DNA from: Diphasiastrum complanatum
Lineage: Eukaryota; Streptophyta; Lycopodiopsida; Lycopodiales; Lycopodiaceae
Reading direction: 5' to 3'
DNA: 64,000 nt
NCBI GenBank assembly: GCA_029204225.1
Contig: CM055098.1
Coordinates: 3,955,607-4,019,606, forward strand
Shown here: positions 1 through 10,692 of the stretch, piece by piece
How the letters are laid out: each line of letters starts with the position of its first letter
How positions within the stretch are numbered: the stretch's first letter is position 1
Made by a program: the position numbers and the translations under genes
The notes under the pieces: generated by a model
Seen by the model: only the letters and a program-made list of their open reading frames with translations
Told to the model about the DNA's origin: nothing
Databases searched by the model: none

Positions 1-119
1 TGCAGAATCTATCATAAGAGGGAAAGGAGTGCCATCACTGTACTTTCCAATCACAGAACGAGTTACTGCAAACAAGGCTGTGGCAGCACCTTGACTGAAG
101 CCTCCAACTGCAAGCTTTA
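1..119 (-). CDS. Acyl-protein thioesterase / carboxylesterase, exon with nucleophile serine (partial)
   Basis: Seen: read on the minus strand, a 3' splice site (AG at 120-121) is followed by an uninterrupted 39-codon frame to the window edge. It contains KLAVGGFSQGAATALF, the nucleophile elbow GxSxG of alpha/beta hydrolases; the serine codon is at 94-96. The first two bases (TA) complete an isoleucine codon begun by the last base (A) of the exon at 16242-16346, giving I-K-L-x-V-G-G-F-S as in plant acyl-protein thioesterases. Known: this family hydrolyses thioester-linked acyl groups from cysteines of cytosolic or membrane-associated proteins, or small carboxyl esters, using a Ser-Asp-His triad. 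The Asp and His would lie in exons left of the window. I am confident of family and exon edge; the exact substrate cannot be told. Confidence 0.93.
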
Positions 120-121
120 CT

Positions 122-1245
122 GTTTGTTCAGACAAATGTATACTCAGCCAGACGACATATGCAATAATGTTGTGTTCCAGGCATTAGCCCCTATAGTGAG
201 TTTTGATCAACACATTACTGCATGAATGTTTCCACTTGATAAGCAAACCATCTCTTTCAAACAAAACTAATGAGTCAAAAGCTTTTTGTAGAAGCTTCAC
301 CATGTATACTTTCACATCAGCAACAAGAAAAAAAAGAACAAGCTTTTTTACTAAAGAATAGGAAACAGATCACATCATGAATTTCCCCACCTGTTCCGCC
401 CAACCATATTCTCAAAAAATTACTCGGCCAAAAGCTTTTCATTGCATTAAACTATTCAGAACTAGAACATATCTCTTACTCAGAATGTGTAGCTACTGAG
501 TTCTTTTGGGTTTTGGGACTTTGATGTTCAAACATGAGTGCAATCAGGTGGATGCGCCATCTTTTCCATAGCTGACCAGCAATGTTTGACTGAAATGCAT
601 TTCATTCAATGAAATTCCGTTTCGAAAAAGTACGCTTCAAATGGACCGTTCGAAATGGATTTTAAAATTAGAGAAAAAAAAGAAAAAACGTCATGTGTGT
701 GAGAAAGTTTCATAAAACTTTAGTTAAAACTCAATAAGGAATAGTAGAATTATAAATACCTGGTGCATGTGCATTGTGTGACGTATCTTAATGTCTCATT
801 GAGTCCCCAGTCATCTAAGTGTGTTGATTACTGATTATTATATTGTCATAGTATAGAGCTATAATCACTATCTAGACACTTTAACAACACTTGGTTTTCC
901 TTTAGGAATAAACCAAGAAAAAACAAAAACCCTAAAAACATTTTCTCGACAGAGCCAATTCTTCTTTTCAAACACGTTGCGAAAAGGTTTTTCCTCAAGA
1001 CATGGGGACAAGTTCACAATAAGCTTTGTTAGATAATTTTTTATGCAGGATAACTTCATTTCTTTCAAGTTAGCCAAGAAATAGGAGTTGGATCTTTTGA
1101 AGATCATGTGCTTGAAGCTCAGGTGCTTTTGCAGATGGTAATGCTAAAATCTATCCTATAATTGGTATACTTGCCCATTGAATCCATCGTAGCACCATTA
1201 CAAGAAATAGATGTAACTCTAGGCATACCATAGCACAAACTGCAT
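122..1245. other. Intron sequence without recognisable genes
   Basis: AT-rich sequence without a convincing coding frame. The 79-codon minus frame at 868-1107 has no recognisable motif and I treat it as chance. Confidence 0.6.
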
Positions 1246-1400
1246 AATCCACTTGTTAATGACAACAAGCACTTGATAACTTGGAAGCATCAAGGCAAAT
1301 CCATAAGTGTGCATGTAGAACATAGTGGGAAAACTATCCCTATAGTTACTCATATTCAAATGGCTAAAGTACTAAAGCATTTCATATCTTTTCTTACTTC

Positions 1401-1975
1401 TTGTTTGTACAAAATATGGATGATGATGACGTGAATGTGAATGCAAATTCTCCTTTGAATACCCATAGGAAAGACTTCCTATTACAATACTCTTCATGTC
1501 TTTTTGATGAACTTCAATATTCCTTACCTCCCAAAAGACCGGAAGATCATAAGATAGACATCATTCCTGGAAGTTCCATACCCAATAGACCACCCTATAG
1601 AGTAAGCCTCTCCCAACAAGAAGAAATTTCTGAACAAATTAACGATTTGTTGGAGGAGGGCCTTATAAGACCAAGTAGTTCCCCCTATTACTCTCACGTA
1701 CTATTGGGACAAAAGAAAGATGGGAGCTTTAGAATGTATGGACTACTGTGCATTAAATAAGCTGCCAACGAAAAACCGATTCTCTATTCCAAGAATAGAT
1801 GATGTTATGGATAGGCTTAATGATGTGTCTTTAGTAAGATAGATCTAACTAGTGGATATCAACAAATCCAAATAGTGCTTGAAGATGTCCATATAACAGC
1901 CTTCAAGACTAACTCTAATCTTTATGAATTTCTATTGGTCCCATTCGGTCTTACCAAGGCTCCTATTGGTCCCAT
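1401..1975 (+). pseudogene. gypsy A reverse transcriptase, N-terminal part
   Basis: The frame from 1401 contains the typical gypsy RT entry: a short basic/proline segment (PNRPPYRVS), then EGLIRPSSSPYYSHVLL and KKDGSFRMY, the lead-in to the first catalytic region. A frameshift follows near 1740. The sequence resumes with [23 protein letters not shown] (RT motif before the YxDD box, 1890-1960), then breaks off. The YxDD catalytic box is absent, so this copy cannot code for an active polymerase. A 16-base phrase (tattggtcccattc) occurs at both 1933 and 1964, right at the break, and may have mediated the deletion. Confidence 0.75.
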
Positions 1976-1989
1976 TCATTCTGACCAAT

Positions 1990-3095
1990 GCTCCAAGCCT
2001 GGTAAAAGTAACACTGCTGCTGATGCTTTGTCTCGTTTACCTGCTCTTACTTACAGTCTTGTTACGTCTCCCCACTCTTGGTATGATGATCTTCCTCAGG
2101 CTTATGCCACATGTCCAGACTTTCGTGATGTTATGTCGTCTGCCTCTCATCCTTCCTCTCACCCTCACCAGGTTTATTCCATTGTTAATCATCGTTTGTT
2201 TCACTATGGTTCGTTATGTATTCCCAGCACTCTTGACATACGTCCACAACTCCTTCTTGATGCCCATTCCTCTCCTGTTGGTGGCCATTTTGGTTTTCAG
2301 AAGTCCTTGTTCCGTTTGAAAGAACATTTTTATTGGCCTTCCATGAAGCGTGAGCTTTCCCACCTTATTCATACTTGTGATTTTTGCCTTCGTAACAAGT
2401 ATTCCCATGAAAAACCTGGCGGTCTCCTTCAAAGTTGGCCTATTCCTTCCCGCCAATGGACTAATATATCTATGGACTTCATTTTAGGTCTTCCCCATAC
2501 TCAGCGTGGTCATGACTCTTGTTTGGTGGTAGTTGATAGGTTTTCTAAACAAGCTCATTTCATACCAGTCAGACGTACTATTACAGCAGAGCAGTGTGGT
2601 CGTATATTTATTTCTGAGATTTTCCGCTTACATGGTCTCCCACGATCTATACTTAGTGATCGGGATACCAAGTTTACATCAGGTTTTTGGACAGAGCTTA
2701 TGCGTATCTTGGATGTTAGGATACTTATGGGCACTGCTTATCATTCTTCTGCGAATGGTCAGTCTGAGGTTATTAACCGGGTATTGGAGGATTATTTACG
2801 ACATTATGTTTCTCCTTCTGGTCGTGATTGGGATCAGCATTTATGTTTGGCTGAGTATAGTTATAACAGTTCTGTTAATTCCAGCACATGTGTTTCTCCT
2901 TTCCTGCTCGCTCATGGATACTCACCAGTTCTACCCGGTATACCTACTCCTCCAGATGATGCACCTGTTACTATTTCATCTTATCTTTCGAGTGCTCGGG
3001 AGATTATTACTAGAGCTGCTACTCATTTACAGCATATTCAGCAGCGGTACAATGGCAACTACATGTTCAAATTTCCGCCTTCAAGACTATCAGGA
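1990..3095 (+). pseudogene. gypsy A RNase H end and integrase
   Basis: Starts with the tail of RNase H ([11 protein letters not shown]), then an H-H-C-C zinc region ([13 protein letters not shown]), then the DDE integrase core: D in [13 protein letters not shown] in [13 protein letters not shown] in [13 protein letters not shown]. The frame is open from 1875 to 3392, but its last part runs into unrelated sequence after about 3090. Integrase would insert the element's DNA copy. The product here would be a chimera without polymerase, so I class it as a pseudogene. Confidence 0.85.
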
Positions 3096-3350
3096 ATGGA
3101 GGGAATGCATAGATTTTATGACTGCCACAATTGGGTTCGATACACTACCTCTACCATGCAGTGTTTTCCAGGTGTAGTGCGTGTGTCTTCTTGTGCAGGA
3201 TCGTTTGAATGTCAAAATAACAACTGCAATTACTGGCAATCATTCAAGAAGAAAAATTCACAATATCTTAATGGGACAGTGAGAACAAGGTGTTCGATTG
3301 GCCTAGTTCCAACTGGAATGGGAAGTTTGAGATTTCACCATTGTAATCAT
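3095..3350 (+). other. Cysteine-rich foreign insert inside gypsy A
   Basis: About 255 bp sit between the integrase C-terminal linker and its SH3-like tether, where related elements are continuous. The insert stays open in the integrase frame and encodes many Cys/Asn residues ([11 protein letters not shown] and others). I do not recognise its source; a zinc-finger-like piece is possible. Confidence 0.45.
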
Positions 3351-3351
3351 C

Positions 3352-3813
3352 TTGTTTGCTCATCGTTTTGTACAGGGTCTTGCTTCTACTGAGAAGCTTG
3401 CGCCGCGCTATTATGGGCCTTTTCAGATTCTTGAGCGCCTCAGTCCAGTTACATATCATCTTGACTTACCTGCTGCTACTCGAGCTTGTGATATCTTTCA
3501 TGTCAATTTATTACGTGCTGCTATTGAGGATGATGCTCCTCGAGATTCCTCATTTCCTACAGATCCAAAGCTTTTTCCATTCCTGCCAGCTGCTATTTTA
3601 CAGGTGCGCTTATTGCATAGTCGTCGCCATCGGCAGGTTCAGTTTTTGGTCCAGTGGGATGGTCGTCCTATTGAGGAGGCTACTTGGGATCCCATTGATG
3701 TTTTTTATCATACCCCTATCCTGGCTGGTCAGGCTCGATCACTTGCAGCTACCATTGCTTCTTGGGATGCTCCGACTTCTCTTGATGTTCCTTTCTCAGA
3801 TGGGATATCTTGA
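3352..3813 (+). pseudogene. gypsy A integrase tether and chromodomain
   Basis: Contains the conserved LAPRYYGPFQILERLSPVTY (SH3-like integrase C-terminus) and FHVNLLR, then a chromodomain: ILQVRLLHSRRHRQVQFLVQWDG, EEATWDPID. Chromodomains of this kind steer chromoviral gypsy integration to modified histones. The C-terminal part shares long matches with the minus-strand copy at 44728-45084, so the two belong to one family. The frame is intact from 3352 to the stop at 3813 but is cut off from the rest of pol by the insert. Confidence 0.85.
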
Positions 3814-3892
3814 TGCAGTATTTTTCTCTGGCACTGGTTCTTATCTTATTTTGCCTACATTGGGGGCAATGTTCTTTATAGCCAGGGAGGGT

Positions 3893-4345
3893 TACAGACT
3901 ACAGGATACAGGACTACTGGAATACTCTGCATATATTCCACATGCCTCTTTACATTTACTCTTGGTTATGTATATTTCTGGTTACGCATTTTATATTAGT
4001 CATGTACAGGCCCCAGAGCCTTTTTATATGCTTATGAGCACTGTGTCCTTTTTTATGACATTGACTGGCCTTGGGCCCTTATTATATGGTTATATGTGGA
4101 GTGGGGGCCCGTAGGAGGGCGCACTATTTTCCCTCCACATTTTGCCTCCCTTTACTTTTGAATTCCTATTTTAGGGTTCATTGGTAGGGTATTTATAGGG
4201 GCATTTGTACACTCATTTTTCAGATTATTGATTGGTATTGCTTGGGCTCTTCGTGGGAGAACCTATTGTCTTGTCTATTGCTTGTAGGGCTTTAGTCTAT
4301 TGCTGTCTTTTATGCTTCATTGATTCAACACCTGAGATTTTGATC
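3893..4345 (+). repeat. Probable 3' LTR of gypsy A
   Basis: Follows a purine tract (AGGGAGGG) and begins TTACAGACT, matching TTATGGACT after GGGGAGAG in the related copy near 44.66 kb. Both carry a TATA-like segment (TATTTATAGGG here, GGCTATAAGTAGGG there). The right end is inferred from where the next gypsy begins. Confidence 0.5.
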
Positions 4346-4369
4346 ATAACTGTGCCGCTATTTGATAGG

Positions 4370-5160
4370 AAGTTGGCACAATGGCAGTTCATCTCTGGAC
4401 TGCCAACCGATTATCCAAACGAGTGTAAACGGAATATCCTCCATTCATTGGAAGATGCTATCTGTGTGGCCAAGGCCTATAATAGCACCGTTGTTGCCTC
4501 GCGAAAAAGCGCGCACGACCAAACAGCCCCGAAACCCAAAATAAAAAAGTCAACAAATAAGCGGAAAAAGCAGTTTTTGACAAGCTGGAAGAAGAGGCGT
4601 ACCAACAATCTAAGAAGAAAAAGAACAAGAAGAAGCTGGTGGTAAAAGACAAGGCACGGTTAACTGCACTTGAGCAGAATTTGTGTTTTCCCTGCAATAA
4701 ACCCGGGCACCGTGCTAAGCAGTGCCCCGAATGGAAAACTAAGTCGTCAAGGTTCATGGCGGTAGATTTACCGACAAGTAAATTGGAAGTCAATTTATTG
4801 AATAATTGTAAATGTACTTGTAATTTTAGTACACTTTCTTTTAAGCCTAATCAGTTGTTTTGTGTAAGAGGCAATATATTAGGAAAAGACGTAAATGTAC
4901 TACTAGATTCTGGAAGTACTCACAATTTTTTGAAGCTGGACTTGTGCAGAAGCTCCGAGTGCCCACCATGGCCAGTGATCATCGTTATGTGGTCCATCTT
5001 GCCTCGGGGTCGGATACAGAAGTTTGGGATGTAAAAGTTTCAAATTTAGAGCTTCAAATACAGGATCATGTTGAGCCGCTCGACTTCCATGTCATGAATC
5101 TAGACAGGACTGATGTGATCTTGGGTTATGAATGGTTTTTCGATAAATCTAATTCATTAG
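4370..5160 (+). pseudogene. gypsy B gag C-terminus and protease
   Basis: The first part reads as gag (a Trp/Pro-containing capsid stretch, then a Lys-rich segment), then a retroviral-type zinc knuckle CFPCNKPGHRAKQC (CX2CX4HX4C), which binds element RNA. The aspartic protease follows with LLDSGSTHNF (catalytic DSG). The frame changes between 4645 and 4860, so gag, knuckle and protease are no longer in one frame. The later motif LDRTDVILGYEWF is the usual protease C-terminal block of this group. Confidence 0.8.
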
Positions 5161-5830
5161 CAATAGATTTCAAAAACCATACTTTAGTATTTAAAAATAA
5201 GTTTGATCAAATAGTCTCTATTTCTAGAGAGACTGATGTTACGGTTAATGAACTTAAGTCATTCTTAGGTTTCACTGTGTTTTTCCATAGATTTGCAGAG
5301 GAGTACTCAAAGATTGTTGCGCCTCTCAACAATATGTTGAAAGGAGTGAAAAGTCGCAAAGGTAGGCCAAGTCCTCCTATAAGGTGGAACAAGAAGTTAG
5401 ATGAGAGTTTTCGGAAACTCAAGCTTCTAATTGCCTCATCTCCAGTCTTGAGGATAGCGGATCCAGATTTGTCGTTCGTCATTAACACTGACGCTAGTGA
5501 TACGGCTATTGGAGCTGTTCTCTTACAGGAGGGTCAGCCCGTTGCCTTTGAGAGTAAAAAACTAACCGATGCACAGGTCAGGTATACCATGCAGGAAAAG
5601 GAGCTTTTTGCGGTGCTTTGAAATCATGGAGACATTACCTGTATGGTAATAAGTTCATGGTTAACACGGATCACCAACCTTTAAAGTAGTTTTGTAATCA
5701 AAATGATTTGAGAGGTCGTAAGGTCAGATGGCCAGAACTCATGCAAGAATTTGACTTTGAAGTGTGGTATATCAAAGGCACCTCTAATCAGGTGGCTGAT
5801 GCACTTAGTTGAATTGGTGAAGTGAACGAA
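5160..5830 (+). pseudogene. gypsy B RT remnant and RNase H
   Basis: After the protease the frame jumps into the RT connection region (ELKSFLGFTVFFHRF, about 5250) and RNase H (INTDASDTAIGAVLLQEGQPVAF, first catalytic Asp present). The RT palm and fingers, including YxDD, are deleted. A stop at 5619-5621 and another near 5810 (in the ADALS motif) break the frame. Confidence 0.8.
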
Positions 5831-6089
5831 CTTTCCTTCACTCGGATCAGTACAGACTTTTATCTCTCCCTGAGAGGTCTTTATGAGAAAGACCCACATT
5901 TTGGACCAATCTGGAATAGAGTTCTAACAGTTACATCAAGCGAGACTGATGTTCATGGTGATTAGTCTGGGGGAAAGGATAAAAAGGTGTTGATGACTTC
6001 TCTATCCGTAATGGACTTTTGTTCAGGAAAGGGAAAGTTTGTGTGCCTGATGTGGATGTTATTAAAAATAAAATTCTTTATGAATGTCA

Positions 6090-7308
6090 TAACTGACCAT
6101 GCGCAGGACATCCCGGCATACATCGTACATTAGATTTGGTACAAAGGGACTTTTATTGGCCAAAACTCAAGCCCTTTGTAGAATCTTATGTGGTCAAGTG
6201 TGACCAATGCCAGTTGAATAAAGCTGAACGCCATAAGGCTGGCGGATTGTTGCATCCATTTGAATATCCCGGATAAGAGATGGGATAGTATTTCCATGGA
6301 TTTTGTGGTTGGATTACCACCCGTAGACGAATAAACATCATGATGCAATTTGGGTTGTGGTCGATCGTCTTACCAAATTGGCTACGTTTATTCCGGTAAA
6401 GACCACCGCGAAGGCTTCTGATTTAGCTCAGACATTTGTAGAGCGTATGTTTAGACTTTATGGATTACCAAGTGATATTGTGAGCGATCGCGATCCGAAG
6501 TTCACCGGTCACTTTTGGTCGGCCGTGTTTGCTAAACTAGAGACGACTCTGAGCTTGGGTTCTTCTGATCATCCTGAGACGGATAGGAAGAACAAATCAT
6601 ACGATGGAACAAATGCTTAGAGCATATGTTTCTCGACGGCAATCTGATTGGGAGAAGTATCTTCCATTGATCGAGTTTGCCTATCACAATAGTAAGCATT
6701 CGGCTACCGGTTATAGCCCGTTTATGCTTATGTACGGTTTTGAGCCTAGGTCACCTATTGCAGTAGAGACTCAGACGATCAAGTTTCAGAAGGTAGCAGA
6801 TTTCCTACATGATATGTAGGAAATGCTACGGATTGCATGTGAAAATGTCCAGTGTGCCCAGGATAGGGACCGGCATTATGCAAATCTGAAAAGATCACCG
6901 AGAGACTTTCAAGTGGGGGATTGGGTATATTTGAAAATCCCGAAGGATTATAAATTGTCCCCTACATATAGAGGACCGTATTAGATCTTGAAAAGGATCG
7001 GATCCTTAGCTTACCAGTTGGAACTCCCGAAAGGATCTCAAGTGCATCCGGTATTTCATGTAAGCCAACTCAAGAATAGTCTACGTGAAGGAGAGCATCT
7101 TGGATTTGGAGATCAATTGGACCTGTTGCGTGAATCATCGGGTGTGTCTCGACTTGAACCCGAAAAGATCTTGGATACAAGAATTAAACGATTGAGGAAT
7201 CGTATAGTTACCGAGCATCTGGTTCGATGGAAGGGATGCACAGACGATGATGATTCCTGGGAGCAGGAAGGAAGCTTAAGGAGGAACTTTCCCAATTTTA
7301 AGTTCTGA
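6090..7308 (+). pseudogene. gypsy B integrase and chromodomain
   Basis: Pieces in changing frames show the integrase zinc region (about 6090-6230), the core D (VVDRLTKLATFIP, 6357 on), D (SDRDPKFTGHFW), the conserved E region (about 6604-6640), the [19 protein letters not shown] block, and the tether plus chromodomain (LPKGSQVHPVFHVSQL, HLVRWKGCTDDDDSWE). At least two frameshifts (about 6350 and 6600) and in-frame stops (6817-6819, about 6982) make it inactive. The family resembles gypsy C (21053-27143) but is much more diverged. Confidence 0.82.
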
Positions 7309-7539
7309 GGACAAAACTTGAATAAGGGGGGAAGAATGTCATGCCCACGACTGGTCTCGGATAGCGTGTCCACGCTAGGGATCAGTAGACCAACAACCCG
7401 TAAGGGTATTCTCAGGCTGGATTTCTAGCAGAACGAGACATAGTGCCCACAGACCGAGACATAGTGCGAGACATAGTGGTCACAAGTCCTAGCAGCAGCA
7501 GCATCACTCATCACGCTCAAAGCATTCCACAAGTTTGAT

Positions 7540-7772
7540 TACGTCCTACTTTACAGCACTAGTCGGGTCTTGAGGCTTGACTTTGTTTCATGATATTTGA
7601 GCTCCTTTTCTATTTGTTTAGTGCAGCGACATGTATCAGATTTATTTTTGTTGATCTAGTTTTACTTAGTATGTTTTCTTTTACAAAGACGTTTTTTATA
7701 TGTTCCTCATTGAGATATACATATTTGGTCTTTTGTACCCTCGGGTACTTACAAGACATTAATAAAGATCGA
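7540..7772 (+). mobile_element. LINE 3' end (severely 5'-truncated copy)
   Basis: Only the 3' untranslated end is present. It shares TTACAAAGACGTTT with the LINE ending at 62.88 kb and has the family's terminal stem-loop, then ACATTAATAAAG and a (TC)n tract. The left boundary against the gypsy B LTR is approximate. Confidence 0.75.
7728..7757 (+). other. LINE 3' terminal stem-loop, copy 1
   Basis: Outer stem GTCTT/AAGAC (7728-7732 with 7753-7757), inner stem GTACC/GGTAC, loop CTCG. Equivalent structures are at 15992-16020, 62846-62873 and (minus) 54622-54651. Confidence 0.8.
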
Positions 7773-7780
7773 TCTCTCTC

Positions 7781-7821
<41 letters not shown>
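7773..7821 (+). repeat. (TC)n tract joining two LINE copies
   Basis: Tail of the LINE 3' end on its left and the direct 5' boundary of the LINE fragment on its right. Confidence 0.95.
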
Positions 7822-7822
<1 letters not shown>

Positions 7823-9160
7823 GGTGTACTATTCACCGGCCCATTAGTCACTTTTCGCTCTACTGCTCTAACTCGCCCGCGTAAGGGGCATGCTGCCTTG
7901 GTACATATGGAGAGAGTGTGTACTACTTACCATATTCATGATCCTGCTTCTAGGGACCACCTTTTCTCTACAGTGGTCTCACCAGTGGCTATGTACTCGG
8001 CGGAGGTTTGGTACCCAGGGATATCTCAGGGTACTTGGAGAGACATCACTCGCTTGCAGATCACCATGTTAGGGAGGATGATTCGTGCGAAGCCATCAGT
8101 TCCTCATGAAATTCTTTTAGCGGAGTTCGCCTCACTCCCCATGGTGGTAGAGGCTTTGTTTCAGATTGTTACCTTTCTACATCGACTTGAGACCATGGAT
8201 ACTCACAAATACGTGATGGCAGCGCTTACTTCTTCTCAGGCTATAGCTGGACAGCAGGCTAGATCTTCTTGGTATGGTGATGTGGTGGCTTTCTTTCAAT
8301 CATGGGGCTTCTCGATGTTGAATCTCCCATAGGGAACTCATGCATTTATCAGACAGCAGTTGTATCGTAGATATTGTCACATAGTATGGGATCGCCCTGA
8401 TCACGACAGGGTCAAGCTTCCCTTTTATGGCGCACATATCTTACACAGAGACAGTTTGGGACTTCCTGTTAGACCTTTATATCTATCTCTTCCTCTTTCT
8501 TTTGGGCTCCGATATAGGTTGGGAAAGTTACGAGTCTCTTCGCATCAGCTTGCTATCGAGACAGGCAGATATTCAGGCATTTCGAGAGAGCATCGGATAT
8601 GTCAAGTATGCACATTGGGTGTAGTGGAGGATGAGTTCCATTTTATCTTCACATGTCGTGCATACTATGAGATACGTGGTCAATATCATTGTTTGTATCG
8701 GGACACCCCCATTACCCTCGGTACCTTTTTGGAGTATCAAGATCCCAAATGTGTCGGCCTTTTACTACGAGAGATGCTTATGCTCTTTGATACCTTCGGA
8801 GGGTACTAATGATGGCCAACATCTTATTACTACATTCTTTCAAAAACGTGAGCGTGATGACCTATCAAATGATGAGGCAGTCATACCGGTGAGGGTGAAG
8901 GCCCGGGGCGTGCTCAGCCACCACCTCCTGCTAGATCTACCCAAGCCTCTAGAGCTACCAGAGCTCCTCGACACCAACCACAGATCACAGCTTCTATGGG
9001 TATCAGACGTTTTTTCCGAGATTGATATTTTATTCTTCCTTTTTACTTTCATCAGCAGAGCAGGTGGTTAAGCTCTGGCACCTGTACCCTCTTCAGAGCT
9101 GGAGGTTAAGCTCTTTTATGTTTTTTATGATTCTATGTTCAATATGTCTTCTGACTAGCT
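7822..9160 (+). mobile_element. LINE fragment, truncated at both ends
   Basis: Begins directly after (TC)n and is collinear with 14612-15900 of the full-length LINE. The match starts at the 'aggtgtacttt' region of ORF2 and continues into the 3' UTR phrase GAGCAGGTGGTTAAGCTC (9057 on). It lacks the terminal stem-loop and tail, so its 3' end has been lost near 9.16 kb. Confidence 0.82.
7860..9070 (+). pseudogene. LINE ORF2 C-terminal region
   Basis: The frames at 7898-8332 and 8360-8809 correspond to the region after the RT palm (VHMERVCTTYHI, TVVSPVAMYSAEVW) and to the C-terminal zinc-binding segment RICQVCTLGVVEDEFHFIF (C-x2-C-x9-H-x4-C). A stop at 8330-8332 interrupts the frame, and another shift is near 8800. 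In LINEs this tail helps hold RNA during target-primed reverse transcription. Endonuclease and RT are absent here. Confidence 0.82.
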
Positions 9161-9420
9161 AGAGAGAATCGGATCACCACCCACTAACTATTTGCATGAA
9201 TGCATCCCTGGAAAGAAACGAAGACAATTCTAAATTTTTTTGTAGAAAATTCAAATATGTGCATCTGTTTTAGGTCATTTGAAGAGCAATCTTGAGGATA
9301 ACCATGGGGGCACTTGCATTTCTAGCAAATATGAGAGTTTCTATAAGTCCCTTATCAAGAGTCTAGAATAATCATTCAGACCCAACAAAAGTTAAACAGA
9401 GAAAAAAAAGTTAATTTCGT
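9161..9420. other. Sequence between LINE fragments, no gene seen
   Basis: AT-rich, no coding signal; probably old intron sequence or unrecognised TE remnant. Confidence 0.5.
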
Positions 9421-10628
9421 AATTACTCATGGTTTGAAAAAGAAGATAGGAGGTCCTCTTTTGCTATATGATGAGGAACATGTGGAAGTATCTAAAGAGT
9501 ACAAATACCTTGGGATAGAGATATCACATAAATTGAGATGCGACTCTTGTGTGGACAAAAGACTTGTAAGTGGCTGGAAATTATTCAACAAAATGAAAAC
9601 TACTTGCAAAAAGCTAGAACTTTGGAGATGAGAAAAAGAAAACAGATTGCCACCCATGCCTGTTTGTTTAGGGGAGGGAATAATGCCATGATAAAAGGTA
9701 TCATGGAATCCGAACTTAAGATCTTATATAGGCCAGACACAAAAGGAGTTTAAAGCTTTGCCCAACTTCAAAGAGAGGCATGAAAGGGCTATACGAGTAG
9801 TTCATGCCTTACAGAAAACCGAGTTTGATCTAAGAAACATAGCGGACACCATTTACAAACTTTACAAGCATGAGGGGGGGCCAAGAAGTGGGAAGGAAAG
9901 AGCCTATGACACGTTGGTGGCTCCAGTTTTGTTATATGTATGTGAAGTATGAGAGGCCAGCATTGCTGCACCAAGTGGGCAATCGAAAGAATACAAATCC
10001 TATCTTGTTGGCTGAAATGAATATCCTTCCATTGGAAGCTTTGGCGATTATTAAGATGGTCAACTACACCGAAAGAGTAGAAGAATTGGAAGATGTTAAG
10101 TTATATCCTATGCATTGTTGCATACTCCCTCAAAGGCTAAAAAGTGGATGGTAGCTGGATGGTTTTCCTTTCTGAAAACTTAGCACAAAGAATGGATTAA
10201 TAAGGAGCTGAGATCTTTTGTACATACTAAGTTCAATGATGGATTATGAAAGCTTCCTTTGATTCGCAAAATGGAATACTATAAAGAATGTTTCAACCCT
10301 ATAATAGGAGCTCCTACTCAACATCACCTCATTGAAAATATATCTATGAAGAAACCAGAGTATTGAGAAAAACTTCATCACCTATTGGATTGTGGCAGCC
10401 TTGAAGCTCTTCGAAAAGACTTTCTTAAGCATTTCGAGGAACCTATAGTGACATTACTTACTTTATTGATAAAGCTGATATTAGTATGCAAAAAACTCAT
10501 AATTTGAGTAAAATTACTTTAGACCAATACAAGATCTTGTAATAAATTTTGCATTATTATATGGGAATTTTTGTACTTGATTTTGGTCCCATAAGCCATA
10601 TTGCCTTCCATGGACGTGAATAAAAATG

Positions 10629-10632
<4 letters not shown>
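9421..10632 (+). mobile_element. LINE fragment of a second family
   Basis: Coding remnants differ from the main LINE family: EYKYLGIEISHKLRC (RT end, 9497 on), TLVAPVLLYVCEV (9911-9950) and ILPLEALAIIKMVNY (10020-10070), the usual order in the C-terminal half of plant LINE ORF2. Between 9632 and 9885 about 255 bp of unrelated sequence splits the 'KKLELW' and 'YDTLVAP' motifs. The 3' UTR ends GTGAATAAAAATGATAT before (TC)n. Confidence 0.68.
9434..10154 (+). pseudogene. Second-family LINE ORF2 C-terminal remnant
   Basis: Three short frames (9434-9631, 9758-9952, 9870-10154) carry the motifs in proper order but are separated by stops, a frameshift and the 255-bp insert. No endonuclease and no YADD box remain. 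Confidence 0.65.

Positions 10633-10689
<57 letters not shown>
10633..10689 (+). repeat. (TC)n tract between two LINEs
   Basis: Tail of the second-family LINE and immediate left flank of the full-length LINE that starts at 10690. Confidence 0.95.

Positions 10690-10692
<3 letters not shown>

Larger units (their letters stand above)
1250..4345 (+). mobile_element. Ty3/gypsy element A, rearranged and 5'-truncated
   Basis: Domains in order: remnants that may be the end of gag/protease (about 1250-1400), N-terminal reverse transcriptase (1401-1970), an abrupt jump to the end of RNase H and to integrase (2000-3090), a foreign insert (3095-3350), an integrase tail with chromodomain (3352-3813), a short purine tract (AGGGAGGG, 3885-3892) and an LTR-like 3' end. 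About 0.9 kb of RT/RNase H is missing. A related copy lies at 44280-45020 on the minus strand. Confidence 0.8.
4355..7535 (+). mobile_element. Ty3/gypsy element B, decayed
   Basis: Order: partial gag (4370-4640), CCHC knuckle (4690-4735), protease (about 4890-5150), a deletion of most reverse transcriptase, RNase H (5230-5815), integrase (6090-6830), chromodomain (6990-7308), polypurine tract (about 7324-7336), and the start of the 3' LTR (TGTCATGCCC from 7337). The LTR is cut off near 7.5 kb where a LINE 3' end begins. No 5' LTR is seen. Confidence 0.82.

Noticed and set aside
868-1107. 79-codon minus-strand open frame
   Set aside because: No motif, AT-rich intron context, no splice-supported link to the thioesterase exons.
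1924-4114. Leu/Tyr-rich hydrophobic ORFs (1924-2319, 2533-3177, 3356-4114) as membrane proteins
   Set aside because: Shadow frames of the gypsy A integrase and LTR.
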